Positions 32,473 to 44,793 of a stretch of DNA of 64,000 bases are shown one piece after another. Every line of letters starts with the position of its first letter. The stretch's first letter is position 1. Location: positions 62,001-126,000 of the forward strand of contig JADNYJ010000052.1 in NCBI GenBank assembly GCA_015501075.1, given 5' to 3'. Under the pieces are notes generated by a model. That model saw only the letters and a program-made list of their open reading frames with translations. It ran no database searches and had not been told where the DNA came from. This DNA comes from Gymnopilus junonius (taxonomy: Eukaryota > Basidiomycota > Agaricomycetes > Agaricales > Galerinaceae). Made by a program: the position numbers and the translations under genes.

Positions 32473-35395
32473 ATGTCATCGTGGTCCCCCTTGAATGTCG
32501 GACCCAGTGCTGACAAGCCCTTCACTGACTACTCACGCTGGAGGCTCCTTGTTAACGACGGCGGTCGGCATACCTGGCACTACCTCCACACCGACGAAGA
32601 GGTTGAGAGATGGCCACAGAATGAAATTGACAGGTTCTGGCTGGGGCTCAATACGGTCAGCGACATGTCAAGTATATCACTATTGCAACTTTTCTGAATT
32701 ATTTTTCGACTATGCGACCACTAGACAATGCCTGATTTGCCAGCTGCCAAAGACCCACTAGAGGCTGCTCGGAACGGCTACAAGTATTACAAGAACCTGC
32801 AGTCGCATGATGGTCATTGGCCTGGAGAATACGGTGGCCCTATGTTTTTATTGCCGGGCCTTGTCATTGGCTCGTATATCACAGGAATGACCTTCAAAAA
32901 GGAAGAACGTCTGGAAATGATACGCTACCTAATGAACCGAGCACACCCCGATGACGGTGGCTGGGGAATGTGAGTTATAATTTATGAAGATGAAGAATGC
33001 GATTGGAAATTTCCCCGTTCTTTGGCTTCTAATTCCCCAAGTTTTTGCTCGGCTTGCTGATTTCTGCGGCTTACTCGTGCCTTTAATAGACATGTCGAAG
33101 GGCATTCGACGGTATTCGGCACCGGATTGAATTACACGGCTCTGCGCATTCTAGGCGTTGACAGAGAGCACCCTGTCTGTGTTCGAGCTCGCGCAACACT
33201 TCATAAACTAGGTTTGTTGCCCCACATACTTCCTTCGTATATTTTAACCTACGAAAATTACAGGTGGCTGCACAACGATTCCTGCCTGGGGGAAGTTTTG
33301 GCTTTCTCTCCTCAATTGTTATGATTGGGCAGGTAATAATCCCGTCCCTCCTGAGCTGTGGTATGTTCATTAAACTCTACTGCCTTTTCTCATACACTAA
33401 CCGTATATCAGGCTTCTACCTGCATGGCTTTCTTTTCACCCTCATCGGTGGTGGATTCATGTCCGAAATGTTTATATCCCAATGAGTTATCTCTATGGAG
33501 TTAAATTTAAAATGGAGGAAAGCGATTTAGTGTTATCGCTTCGAGAGGTAATGCAAAATATTTCCTTTGGTATCAGTGGTTATTAATACATTTACTATAG
33601 GAATTATACCCTGAGGATTATTATTCCATTAATTGGCCGGCTCAGCGAAACAACATTAATAAAGCCGACGAATATGCACCCCATACCGCTCTTTTTAACA
33701 CGATTTCAGTCATTTTGTCCTCTTACGAGAACTGCATTCTCCCACCTCTTCGGCGCGCTGGTCTTGAACGTGCGTATGAGCTTGTAGTGATGGAAGACGA
33801 AAACACTGGATACCAGACCTTGGGTCCCGTATCAAAGATGTTTAACCTCATCGCTCGCTTCCACGCTGAAGGTCCAGAGAGTGAAGCGTACAAAATGCAC
33901 TCGATCAGGCGACAAGACTTTATGTGGATCGGCGCTGAGGGGATGATGATGTGTGGGACGAACGGTAGTCAGTTGTGGGACACCGGGTTTATCACTCAGG
34001 CTTTGGTGGAAACGGGGTTGGCGAATGAGGAAGAGAACAAGGAGAGTATGGTCAAGGCTTTGGAGTGGCTTGACCAGGCACAGATTAGAGACAACCCGAG
34101 GCATTATCATGATGCCTATCGACATACGACCAAGGGTGCCTGGGGCTTTAGGTTGGTTCATGCATTTGTGACCTTTCTTTGGTATTAACGTATTAACACC
34201 TGTTCAGTACGACAGAACAGGGTTATACAGTTAGTGATTGCACAGGTGAAGGCTTAAAGGCGTCAATGTACCTTCAGTTTGACCTAGGGTAGGCTTTTAC
34301 ATTGTGCCGTAGCATCTTGCCTTCTAAGGGCCTTGCATTCTTCCTTTTTAGCTATACGCCTGAGCTCATATCAAAGGAACGCATGTGCGATGCCGTTGAC
34401 GTCATGCTTAGCTTGCAGAACCCAGTGGTGGGTTTGCGAGCTATGAACTAGTCAGAGGTCCCAGGTGGCTGGAATGGCTAAACCCAGCTGAAGTTTTTGG
34501 CACGTACATCCCTCTGTATTAAAGTGTGTTAAACTCACTGTAAGCTCCTTGAATCGCAGGGGATATCATGACGGAATACTGTTATCCAGAGTGTACGACT
34601 TCAGTCATTACGAGTCTTGCTATCTTCCGAAAACATTTCCCTGAATACCGGAAGGAGGACATAGAGTAGGTCGACAGATACATTTTTTTTCATTTAATTT
34701 ACGTTTTCTTTTTCCCCAGCCTGACAATGAAAAAGGCTATAAAGTATCTTCATGAGGCACAAGCGCCTGAAGGTGGCTGGGTGGGGTCGTGGGGTATCTG
34801 CTTCACATATGCCACGCAATTCGCGACGGAGAGCTTATCACTCGTGGGTGAGACCTATGAAAACAGCCAGTACCTGAAAAAGGCTTGTGAGTTCTTGCTG
34901 AGTCATCAAAGGGAGGATGGTGGTTGGGGCGAAAGCTACAAGGTATCTAGATTTTATCTGCTCGCCTTGCAGTGTAGTTTGTTGACGATATTTTTCTCTT
35001 TAAATGTGACAGTCATGCGAGCGAAGTGCTTGGATAGAGCACAAGAATGCACAGGTCGTGCAGACATGTTGGGCAGTGATGGCCCTTATGTATGCAAAAT
35101 ACCCATACCCCGAGCCAATCGAGAAAGGCGTCAAGCTCGTCATGTCAAGACAGCGTCCGGTACGAATGTCATGTCATATCCCCTTCATTATTCTAATGCG
35201 ATCGCCAATTTTTAGGACGGTTCATGGCCTCAGGAAGCCATCGAAGGTGTATTCAACAAGAACTGTGCTATTGCCTACCCCAACTTCAAGTTTTCCTTCC
35301 CTATCTGGACGCTGGGCAAGGCGCATCATTATCTGGCTGACCTCAAGTCGAAGCCAAATGGTAATAGTAACGGATACGCTAATGGCTATCACTGA
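32473..35395 (+). CDS. ERG7: Lanosterol synthase (oxidosqualene cyclase), with an apparent frameshift
   Basis: Cyclises 2,3-oxidosqualene to lanosterol in ergosterol synthesis, on ER or lipid-droplet membranes. The start [20 protein letters not shown] leads to [40 protein letters not shown] and [29 protein letters not shown]. Later come [60 protein letters not shown], the catalytic [82 protein letters not shown]-type repeats ([31 protein letters not shown]), and [20 protein letters not shown], ending NGYANGYH. At 34421-34424 one base is missing between QNP and [14 protein letters not shown] intron (34500-34559) best restores VFG-DIMTEY. Stop at 35393-35395. Confidence 0.95.
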
Positions 35396-35627
35396 CCTCG
35401 CCTCATTGTGATAATTGATACCCTTTCATCAGGCCTATATATTGTGGGCTTCTGATGCGAACATAAAACGAATCTTTCAGACGTCTTGAGACTCAGGCTC
35501 ATCGTAACATGCAAGGCAGGAGCTTCCAAGCCTCCCGAAATATGCCTTGTAACGCAATCGATAGGGTATCTGCTATGGTTGATTGATCAGAGTCTGATAG
35601 AAATATATGATTTACGTTCTCGTCATG

Positions 35628-37800
35628 CTAAAGTTTAACTATGACGGAATGCAGTTGTTCCTTGTGGATGACTTGCTTGAAGATTTCAAAAGCGGCTTGG
35701 GGCTGGAATGCAGGCTACATTGGGACATAAGCGAGGTCAGACAGATTCCCAAGAGATAGGCTCATGGAGGTGAAGCCTTACCACTTCATGGCCAGACTGA
35801 AACACCCGGCTGCAGAAAGATCAGGAACCACAGAGTGAGGAAGCGAAGGGTAGGGAATGGAGAGAATGCTCACGCAAATGAAAAATTATCCATATTCTGA
35901 ATGGCGGCTACTGATTCCCCGTTGATAGTCATGTTCTTGAAAGGTGTACTGGCGAGACGTTTTGCGCCATACCAGTTCATTGCAAGGACCGAAGCATGGC
36001 CTCCCAACCAGTTACAGCTATAACAAATAGCTATTAGCATTGGTACCAAGAGATATGGCAAAAACGAACGGACTTGATGTCAGCATCTCCGGCCTGTACA
36101 AGTTGTCGAATACGGTCAGTGGTATGTAGATGAAAAATAATTTGTACTAATTGTATACCCAGATTAACATCTTCAATCTAGAATTTGCTAGTGCACCTAA
36201 TTGAGGAAGGAGAGTTCTTGCGTCCTATATAGAGCCGGTCAACCAGCTAGTTCACGAAGAGAAACAATTAGAAATTTACATCTCCAGTCCTGGTAAAAAG
36301 TTCGAACGGGGCATCAGGACATTCACTATAGCGATGCTCTGCTCCGATTTGTGTCATGATTGACTGCTCGCGCAGGAATTTTACATAGAACTCCGGAGGG
36401 AATAAAGCAGACGAATTCTGGCGAAGGTCGTCGGAATCACGATCGCCTACAGCTGGCACGAAAAGGTTATCAATCTATTATTCACAGGTTAGCTTTACAA
36501 TGAAACTAAAGAATTCAAAGCCTACGCAGAAGCCATCCGCATTGCCACAGATCGTATTGGATTCTGGACCCGTCCCTGCTGCATAGCAAGCCAGTTCTTG
36601 ATCCTTGCATCCGCCAGGTTGGAAGAACGATGTATTCATTTGTTGCAAAACGTCGTCTGGTTGGAGTTGACCATACCCAGGTGCATTGGTCGCGAAGTCG
36701 AGGTATGCCTTGTTCTGGATGAGAGGGTCGTACCATCCGCTGTAGAGTGAGGGGATTACTTATATCGATTAAGGCAAGAGTTGTACGCAAAACGTACTTA
36801 TTGATCATAAGGGCACTGACAGTTAGCAACTCTCCCTTTAATTTTCCCTCGTTAATGAGTGCATTCTGTTGGTCGAAGAAGGTAACAAAGGCGGGACCAT
36901 AGTGTCCGCCATAGCTTTCCGTTGCAAAAATAAACCTAAAGAATGATAAAAATTGGTCCATGTTTCCCAGGAAGGAGTCTAATGCATGCTCACTCCCGGG
37001 ATTTGTATTTCGCGAACGCTTTGCTTTCGAAAAGAATTTGAAATGCCTGCCAAACAAAAGGAGATGCGGACTGCGTGCTATTGACCGTGTCGGTGCCAAA
37101 GGAGAAGCCCGTTCCAATGGGCTGATCAATGTATATCACTTCAGAGGAGAAATTTTACTTTCAGCAGTGCCATTCTAAAAAAACACTTACTGTTACTGAT
37201 GTTGTTCCAGCTTGCGAATAAAATCTTAGTGAATAAATACAATACTGAAGTAGAAATTCGTCACCTAAAAGGGTTTAGGATTGTCGTTGTGCTATCAGCG
37301 TTTACGTGACACGGTCCGTTCTCTTGGAAAAGTCCTATCATCGACGAGCACCCAGGGCCTCCGTTGAGCCTGTAAATGCGACAGGAAATATAAAAATGTA
37401 AGGTTGTCTTCAATGACCGGAAAAAACCAATAAAGACCAAAGGGTGAACGGAGCAGTTTCGGGTGCTGCGCGAGATTCAAAGAACCAGAACCACTGCAGA
37501 TCCCACGTAATTAATATACTGTATAAACAGTACACGGAATAAGGCTCGTCTCACCATAGACATATTCGTGCCGACATCGATGTAACCAGACATTTGATGC
37601 ACCCCTGGGGTAGTCTCGCACACACCGGAATCAGACACAAATCTTAAAGATACATTGGCGTTATTGGTCGAGGTGAAACGCGTCAAAGTAGGGGCAGTTT
37701 CGGTCACGCCTAGAGTTGGACTCGCAAAGGCCACAGTCGCGAGGAAAGTCAAGGTAGCAAAGAGTCGTAGGCATGTAACCCTAAGACGGTGATAGCCCAT
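35628..37800 (-). CDS. Secreted serine carboxypeptidase (S10), copy A
   Basis: Peptidase family S10: removes C-terminal residues from peptides, secreted or vacuolar. The start [20 protein letters not shown] with [10 protein letters not shown] is a signal peptide. Then [20 protein letters not shown] and [16 protein letters not shown], the [20 protein letters not shown] block (about 37370), [20 protein letters not shown] with the catalytic Ser, [57 protein letters not shown] near the catalytic Asp, and VFQSGHEV with the catalytic His (about 35790). It ends [20 protein letters not shown] and stop at 35628-35630. Many introns. It is a close relative of the next gene, in the same direction, 653 bp apart: a tandem duplication. 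Confidence 0.92.
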
Positions 37801-38453
37801 GGTGAACACGAACCACTTGAACCAATACCGTCTGACCCTGGAGAAAGAAGGGACGATTCGGCATTTTGACAGTGCCGCTTAGATATTTGAGGGTTTGTCC
37901 GGAATGTTCGAACAATTAATCAACAAGCTGTTGGTCCAGCAGAGCTCGGAATACCACATGGTGCGATAAGAAAGAATGAGATATTTTAAAGGCCTTTTGA
38001 GGAAGCATGACAACTGTTGGTTCTATTTCTGGATTGGCAGGTATTCCAGCGGAAGTTCATGAGAAAAAATCTCGTTCACTTTTTCACGAAGGTCTTATCA
38101 GAAGTAACGGTCAGCATGCTTCCATGAGTCTATGAAAACGAATATACGCGCACGCCTGTAGACCTCTCGACCAATGTTGAGAGCTGGTTAGCGGAAATGA
38201 GCCGGCTTAACAGTGGGTGATCGTCGCATGTGGAGTACATGGTGGCCGCCGATCTGCGGACCGCTTGAAGGTATTACGGCAGCTGCAGGCAGCCTGATTG
38301 ACAATTGCGCACAAGACATTGGTTGGATATTCCTGGAACTGGGCCATACAGCGTCATTTTGATGAATTTTAATTTCCCTTTAATTCTCGATAAACGATAC
38401 ACATCGTCGACGTATGCATCCCTCTTAACAGAGTACTATGGTTCCCAACTCTC
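37801..38453. other. Intergenic between tandem carboxypeptidase genes
   Basis: Promoter of copy A and 3' flank of copy B. No ORF or element recognised. Confidence 0.5.
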
Positions 38454-40605
38454 TTAGACCGAATGAAGCTGTTCCATGTTGATGACTTGCTTAAAGATTT
38501 CGAGGGCGGCCTGTGGTTGGAAAGCAGGCTACGGGAGAATCATGGGTCATTAGGCTAATAACGTCAATAAACTTGCAAACAACATACCACTTCATGGCCA
38601 GCTGCGAAGACTCGCCTACGTGACAAATAAGTCAGAAATGCACATAGAATAATACGATGTAGCAGGAGATCGACGTACGCGAATGAGAAGTTGTTCACGT
38701 TTTGTACAGCTGCCACTGACACACCGTTAATAGTCATATTTGTGAAAGGTGTATTAGCCAGCAGCTGTGCACCAGTCCAGTTCATCGCGAGGACAGAGGC
38801 ATGTCCTCCTAACCAATTGCAGCTTTAAACTTTGGTGAGCAGTGATACGACATTGACAAGTTCGGGTATACGTACTTGATGTCGGCGTCCCCAGCCTAAA
38901 GGAAATTGAGTTTCAAAATTCTTAACGAAAAAGACAGAAGCACGCACCCAAATGAGGGTTTTGAGACCAGAGTTAACTAGTGCTCCTAATTGTGGAAGCA
39001 AAGTTCTTGCATCCTATACATATGTTCATTATTTTCAAGCCTGACAGAACAGGCAAAATGGTTAATACATCACCGGTTTTGGAAAATAATTCGAACGGGG
39101 CATCAGGACATTCCTGATACTTGGTTCCAGCACCTATCTTCGTCATGATCGACTTGGACTGCAAAAATTTGACATAGAACTCTGGCGGGAACGAGGCAGA
39201 GGAGCTCTGACGTAAGTCATCTGAGTCGCGATTGCCCACAGCGGGAAAGAACAAATTTTCTGACTGATCAGAAGTTATCAGCAATGACGAGCTCTAAATG
39301 TTTTTAGTATGAGCACGTACGCAAAAGTTATCGGCGTTGCGACAGATGGTGTTTGAGTTTGCACCTGTGCCTGCTGCATAGCATGCTTGCTCTTGTTCTA
39401 AGCATCCTCCGGACTCGAAATAAGATTGGTTCATTTTCTGCAGAACACTGTCAGATTGGAGTTGGCCATATCCCGGGGCATTGGTTGCGAAATCGAGGTA
39501 GGCCTTATTTTGGATGAGTGGGTCGTACCATCCGCTGAATATTGACGTTAAACTGTGTTCATCAGAATAATCAAGGCTCAAAGAAACGCACTTGTTAATC
39601 ATGAGGGCACTAACGGTCACTATCTCTCCGTTCAGTTTACCCGAATTAATGAGAGTATTCTGCTGATCAAAGAAAGTGACAAATTCAGGGCCGTAGTGCC
39701 CTCCATAGCTCTCCGTGGCAAGAATGAATCTGGGTATAGATTTCCGTCAGTACAACGAGGTTTTTTCCCTAGTAAATAGGTTGTTCACTCACTCTCTGGA
39801 TTGATATTGTGCAAATGCCTGACTCTCGAAAAGGACCTGGAACGCTTGCCATACAAAAGGAGCCGCAGACTGGGTGCTATTCACTGTGTCAGTGCCAAAG
39901 GAGAATCCCGTTCCAATGGGCTGGTCGATATATATCACTATATACAACTGTAAGCTATCACAAGTCATGGTTAAGACACTAGGGAAACATACTGTTGCTG
40001 ATGTTATTCCAACTGATAGAAACGGTAATAAATGAACATCGGAGCCGATAAATATAGCTATTTGACAAACCTAAAAGGGTTGAGCACTGTAGTTGCACCA
40101 TCAGAATTGACTTGACAAGGCCCATTCTCTTGGAAAAGTCCTATCATCGAAGAGCACCCCGGGCCTCCGTTGAGCCTGAGGAAAAGGTAGGGATTCTCAG
40201 TACCTGTGAGATATGAAAAAAGGAAATAAACTACCAAAGAGTAAATGGCGCGGTCTCAGGTGAGTTCCGAGATTCAAAAAACCAGAACCACTGTATTTTC
40301 AAGGCAAAAAGGAGTAAGTTACTGATGAGAGCGACTAGGAATATTCGTACCATCGACATGTTTGTCCCGGGTGTAGATACATCGATGTATCCCGACATCT
40401 GGTGTACCCCAGGCGTGGTCTCGCATACCCCAGAATCCGATACAAATCGTAAACCGACATTAGGAGTGGCCTTTGATGTGAAGTGAGTGAAAACAGGCTC
40501 AGGTTCTACGGCTTGTACGACCGGAGATGCATTAGCTAAAGAAGCTGCTGAAGCAACCAGCGCGACTAGGGGTCGGATGAAAGTAAACCTAGGGAACTGA
40601 GCCAT
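38454..40605 (-). CDS. Secreted serine carboxypeptidase (S10), copy B
   Basis: Paralogue of copy A with the same exon plan. The start [20 protein letters not shown] with [10 protein letters not shown] is a signal peptide; then [40 protein letters not shown]. Exons continue with [20 protein letters not shown] (about 40130), [114 protein letters not shown] and VFAAGHEV. The catalytic Ser and His motifs are intact; the Asp region (WAGDADI) is present near 38890. It ends [17 protein letters not shown] with stop at 38454-38456. Several N-x-S/T sites suggest glycosylation. Substrate specificity cannot be read from sequence. Confidence 0.92.
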
Positions 40606-41248
40606 GATAAATATCTTCTAGCTTGATTAATAACCTAAGTATTGGTCGAAGAGGGCGGCAAAGTGCAGGTCGCCGTTTTGTATTCGGGTCGTCCACATAA
40701 ATAACTAGAATGTGCGACGGAGCATACACAGCAACCTTCCGAAGAAACGTTACTCCACATGGAAAGATAAGAAAAAGTATGTTTCTGTTGACCTATTTTT
40801 GGTTAGCAGACTGGGCGCCATCTGCTTCATGAGAAAACAGAAGCGCGTTCCACCTCGAAGGCTTCCTGTCATCGCCATCATTGGTTATGGTCAGCATGGC
40901 TCCGGTCGTTACAATGGCATAGGGGTGATGCATACCGGATACTGTGATACCCTTCGATGCGGATCCGGTACAATTTTATCTAGTTGACAACACAAGCGTA
41001 TGGAAAGAGCGAGGAAGATGGGCACGTTGCCAAGAATTTCTTATAATACCAGGAGTTTGCAAGTGCTTCGTCAACGGAGGTGAACACATTGATTTTCATT
41101 ACCATATGACAGGAATACACAAAAATGCCGGTTCTCTGGCCTCAAAGCACGTTACAGTCTAAGAGAAGCCTGTCAACACGGAACTGTCAATACAAGCGAT
41201 AAATAAAAGTAGCACTGGTTACTCATCTACTGTTCGTTTAGATCATTA
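40606..41248. other. Stretch without a supported gene
   Basis: Promoter of carboxypeptidase B and 3' flank of the PPOX-fold gene. Plus-strand ORFs at 40712-40987 and 40944-41162 have no recognisable motif. Confidence 0.45.
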
Positions 41249-42275
41249 TCATATTTTGACCTTCAGGCCTACCAGGTTAACCCATAGACCACATGCAAAA
41301 ACACCCAGAATGAATCCAACGGCAATCTTTGTATCCACCCAATGTTGAAGCAAAGGCTTCTCTACAACCTGGCTACTGCTTCTGGAGACACTCTCATCGT
41401 CCTTTCCCCAATCCTTTGCAGCTATGACGTTGTCAAAGATCTTCTTCGATGTATAGGCAGTTTGAAGGCCAGGGAGGCCATCAATACTTTGAACATTCTT
41501 GCTCTTCCAGTACCACTTCAACCCTTTGTCTGTGAGCGGAAGCAAGGCTTCGCTATCGTTGCCTTTCTTAACCGGCTCAGATGTGTTGTTGCTCTTGAAA
41601 TAGGCATCTATACTAGCCTCTGCTTTGATGTCTTCTCCTTCTTTTCGAGCCATGCCAGCGTGGAGGCGTACGCGATTGCATTTAAAAGTATAGAATGGGA
41701 TGGAGTATCCGCAGGACTGAGCGAAAGGACGTCAGACATCCAGTGGCTAAAGATTGGATGGTAGCTATACTCACCGTACTGACTTTGTGTATCTTCAGCA
41801 AAATAACAGAGCGAGAACCTGGCTGCCTTTTGTCTAAAGGGATGAGGGAATCATATTCTGGGGTACCAAATTCAAAGGCTTGACCTAAATAAAAATACTT
41901 TAACTTCGCTGGAGAGGAAACAATGACACACCTTACCGTCTCCAAAGAGTCTCATAATACGAGGCGGTCCTTCGAAGGCGCAGAACATAATAGTTAATCG
42001 CCCATTCTCCCTCACATGCGCCAAGGTTTCAATGCCTGTACGGCAGCGTAAACGTCACGAAAGAGGATTCAAGAAAGAGAGAACGCACCACTTCCGGTCA
42101 TGTCTTCGTACCAGACCGTAGTCTCATCTTTGACATGGAAAGTACCTTCATATCCCTTGGGGGAGACATTGACATGTCCGGATTCAGAAAGTGGTGCCGT
42201 AGCGACCCAAAACATCTTTTGCTCCTTAATCCATGGTATAAGTGCCTTTGGGATTTCAGTGAAGAATTGAACCAT
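41249..42275 (-). CDS. Pyridoxamine 5'-phosphate oxidase-family (PPOX-fold) protein with C-terminal membrane anchor
   Basis: The start MVQFFTEIPKALIPWIKEQK is followed by MFWVATAPLSESGHVNVSPK and GYEGTFHVKDETTVWYEDMT, a split-barrel flavin-binding domain of the PPOX superfamily. Exon 2 gives ETLAHVRENGRLTIMFCAFE and GPPRIMRLFG, then FEFGTPEYDSLIPLDKRQPG and SRSVILLKIHKVST, then SCGYSIPFYTFKCNR. The last exon has a polar stretch (NNTSEPVKKGNDSEALLPLT, WYWKSKNVQSIDGLPGLQTA) and ends in a hydrophobic segment KIAVGFILGVFACGLWVNLV. The tail segment could be a tail anchor. True PNP oxidase activity is doubtful; members of this fungal group are poorly characterised. Stop at 41249-41251. Confidence 0.8.
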
Positions 42276-43915
42276 GATAGTGTGTATGGCCAAGAAATAT
42301 GGCGTGCTGAGTCCGAAAGCCGTGCCGTATCAAAATCGAAAACAGCGATGTTCATCTTGGTCTGAGTCACAATGCATATCATGACGTGCAAGCCTTGGCC
42401 TAACAGAATCCGAGGCCTCGGACCGTGGAAGGCGACTCTCACCATCTCACCAATGTCAGCAAAGCCTGTTTGTATGCGCCCGGCACATAGGCGACTCGCA
42501 TTACACTGTAACAATAAGGGGTTCAAGTTGGAGAGGGGTACTGCCAGGCCCAATGATTGATTCTTTTACGGCAGAACGCCGGCAATCTTATCTTATCTTG
42601 CGTGAAGTCGAGAACACGGGCAGCTTTACCATGCTTGACTTAAGCGTACGTTCTCTGGTAGAGATCTAGTTCACTATGATCAAGTTGATCAAGAGTTTAA
42701 ACATTCTCTGAGATGTAAAGAAAGATATTCACAGCAACGGTGCCACATAAAACAAGAAGTTGATGCATAGCATCGCTCGCGGAAAAGAAACCTTACTAGA
42801 TGCAATATTAGTGACCATAGCTGCACCCTTTATCGCCATCTACAATGGGTTGTTAGAGGGCATGACATACTATAGATGATGCCTTTCAAGCAAGGCCTGG
42901 GATACCTGGGGTATAGTTATCAAGCCAGGGGATTTTAGGCCTTCGAGTGCCAAAAAGAAATGCGGAGCGTGTCAGGCTTGCAGTAGAAAGTGACATTGCT
43001 GAGTCGTTCGACTTACGCTTCAAGGTAATTGCTAGAACGAGAAGTAAACATCAGAGAATAGATTATTAGGGGGGTTTTCACAAGCCAATCACGAGCAATA
43101 GCGTTATCTCTGGCTCCAGTTTATTGTTCAGAAGAACAATAGAACCGAATTGAAGCCAGAGCGTTCTCTCGAAGGCTTCATACACGAGTTTTCATGTATT
43201 ACGCACACATCGAGGATTAAAAAAGTCTCTTGAGAATATCTGGTCATAGTGTACAAGACCAAGCAAGAATGAGGACAAGAGCTTGACAAGAGCTCGAAAA
43301 CAATGAAGGTGAAGGTTTCCGAAAAGGGAGCAAGTGTTTGTCTGTATGGGTAAGCTTTGGAACCAAACAGAGGATTTCGCTTATGGCAGACCTGCTGACC
43401 AGGGTACGTCGTGTGCTGGCCTTGATCTGTATTTGGGCCTCTACCATCTTAGCTTGTCCCATTGTTGTGCTCTTTGCTTGTAAATTTCGGCCTTGCAGTC
43501 GATCGTGGAATGCGCAGATAATCCTTTATCGCAAGTGCACCATTGTACTCTTGGGTAATGTATATCTGGAAACGCGGCAAATTTCAATTTACGTGAACCT
43601 CCGACGTGCGTGAGCTTGGGTGACTTCTCGGACACGCCTTCATTTTCGGCTCTTGTCCTGCATTCTTCTCTAGATCTGTCAAAGCTTCTTGAGAACAATA
43701 GCTTCTCTAACTATATAAGCATGCTGTATATCGGCACATACTCATAGCGCTTTGTCCTGCTACCCCTCCTTTAGATTCTTGATCCTAATCCATATTCTGT
43801 CTTTTGCCATTCTTTCCTAAAGACCTTTACGACCATCAAGGATTCGATCTTATATCTGACCCCATAATTTTCCCTAATTCTCACAAACCCGTCCTCATTT
43901 ACCACGATCAAAAAG
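42276..43915. other. Long stretch without a supported gene
   Basis: The left end holds the PPOX-fold gene promoter. ORFs of 60-150 codons occur in all frames (for example 42372-42560 plus and 43244-43462 minus) without motifs or splice-consistent neighbours. Codon use looks random. Confidence 0.4.
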
Positions 43916-44305
43916 ATGTTCGCTGACGGAAGTATTGCTGTTGCCCTTGTCAAGAACCAAGTCATGATCGTCCAAGGTGATTAAATATTGATCGATATCT
44001 TCTTTGTGGTTCTTGTTGCTGATATTCTGTCTTCCAGCTGCTCGCACTCACACCAAGCGGGAAAAGTATCTCGACGTGCGCACATATAGCCATTCGGCGA
44101 AGGTGTCTTCCTCGCTTCTGACGTTCCGAGCGCACGCATTTCTTCCTCTGACCTCCTGACGGTCCTGCCTTCCTTGGAAGACAACCTTGTCACGCAAGGC
44201 ATGCTCGAGCTCCCCAAGAATGCATATTCTCAATACATGAAATTCAACTCCCGCCACCAGAAGCGCTATGAGAGCCTCTGGAGCGCTTGGGTTTCCAAGC
44301 ACTGA
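43916..44305 (+). CDS. Possible small two- or three-exon gene, unrecognised
   Basis: A candidate start MFADGSIAVALVKNQVMIVQ precedes a donor GTGATT. An open plus-strand segment to a stop at 44303-44305 reads FLASDVPSARISSSDLLTVL, PSLEDNLVTQGMLELPKNAY, SQYMKFNSRHQKRYESLWSA, WVSKH, which looks coding. The two parts do not join in phase with the visible acceptors; a third exon in another frame (AARTHTKREKYLDVRTYSHS) lies between. A missing base or an unplaced small intron could explain this. Family unknown. Confidence 0.35.
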
Positions 44306-44793
44306 TCTCACCCTTTCGTCAATTTCTCTTGATTGCTTTGAATAGGCACTCTCTTCCATCACGACCCTTTCACCACGGCACCACCGTCGGTTGTATACCC
44401 AGTACCAAATGTATCGATTACTTCCCTCTTCTATATCGCACCATGTAGCACTAGTATCCTGATCGCCTCTGTATTTTTACTGCTTTTCAGCTTGTTGCGT
44501 ATCTCTATATTTTTCACGTATGTAGTATGTATCTCGTAGATAAAGCCATATATCCTGATGTATGTATATTTGTTCCCCTGTATATAGCCATATTCTGATT
44601 AGAACGCTGCCGCAAGAAACGTGTATGGCGCAGAATATGCAATTCACAATGATATACAACAAAAATTAGATAACTGTATAACTGCATAGGGACCATTATA
44701 GTAACGTAATAAATCTTGAACCGGCAGGCAAAACGACGTAGAGATAGTCAGGAGAGAGATATAATTTAAATGCGAATGGTACACAGTGATGAT
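44306..44793. other. 3' flanks of convergent genes
   Basis: 488 bp, AT-rich, with no ORF of note; probably 3' untranslated regions of the small plus-strand gene and BRN1. Confidence 0.45.

Noticed and set aside
42098..42553. 151-codon minus-strand ORF
   Set aside because: It is an overlapping frame of the first exon of the PPOX-fold gene and its promoter.
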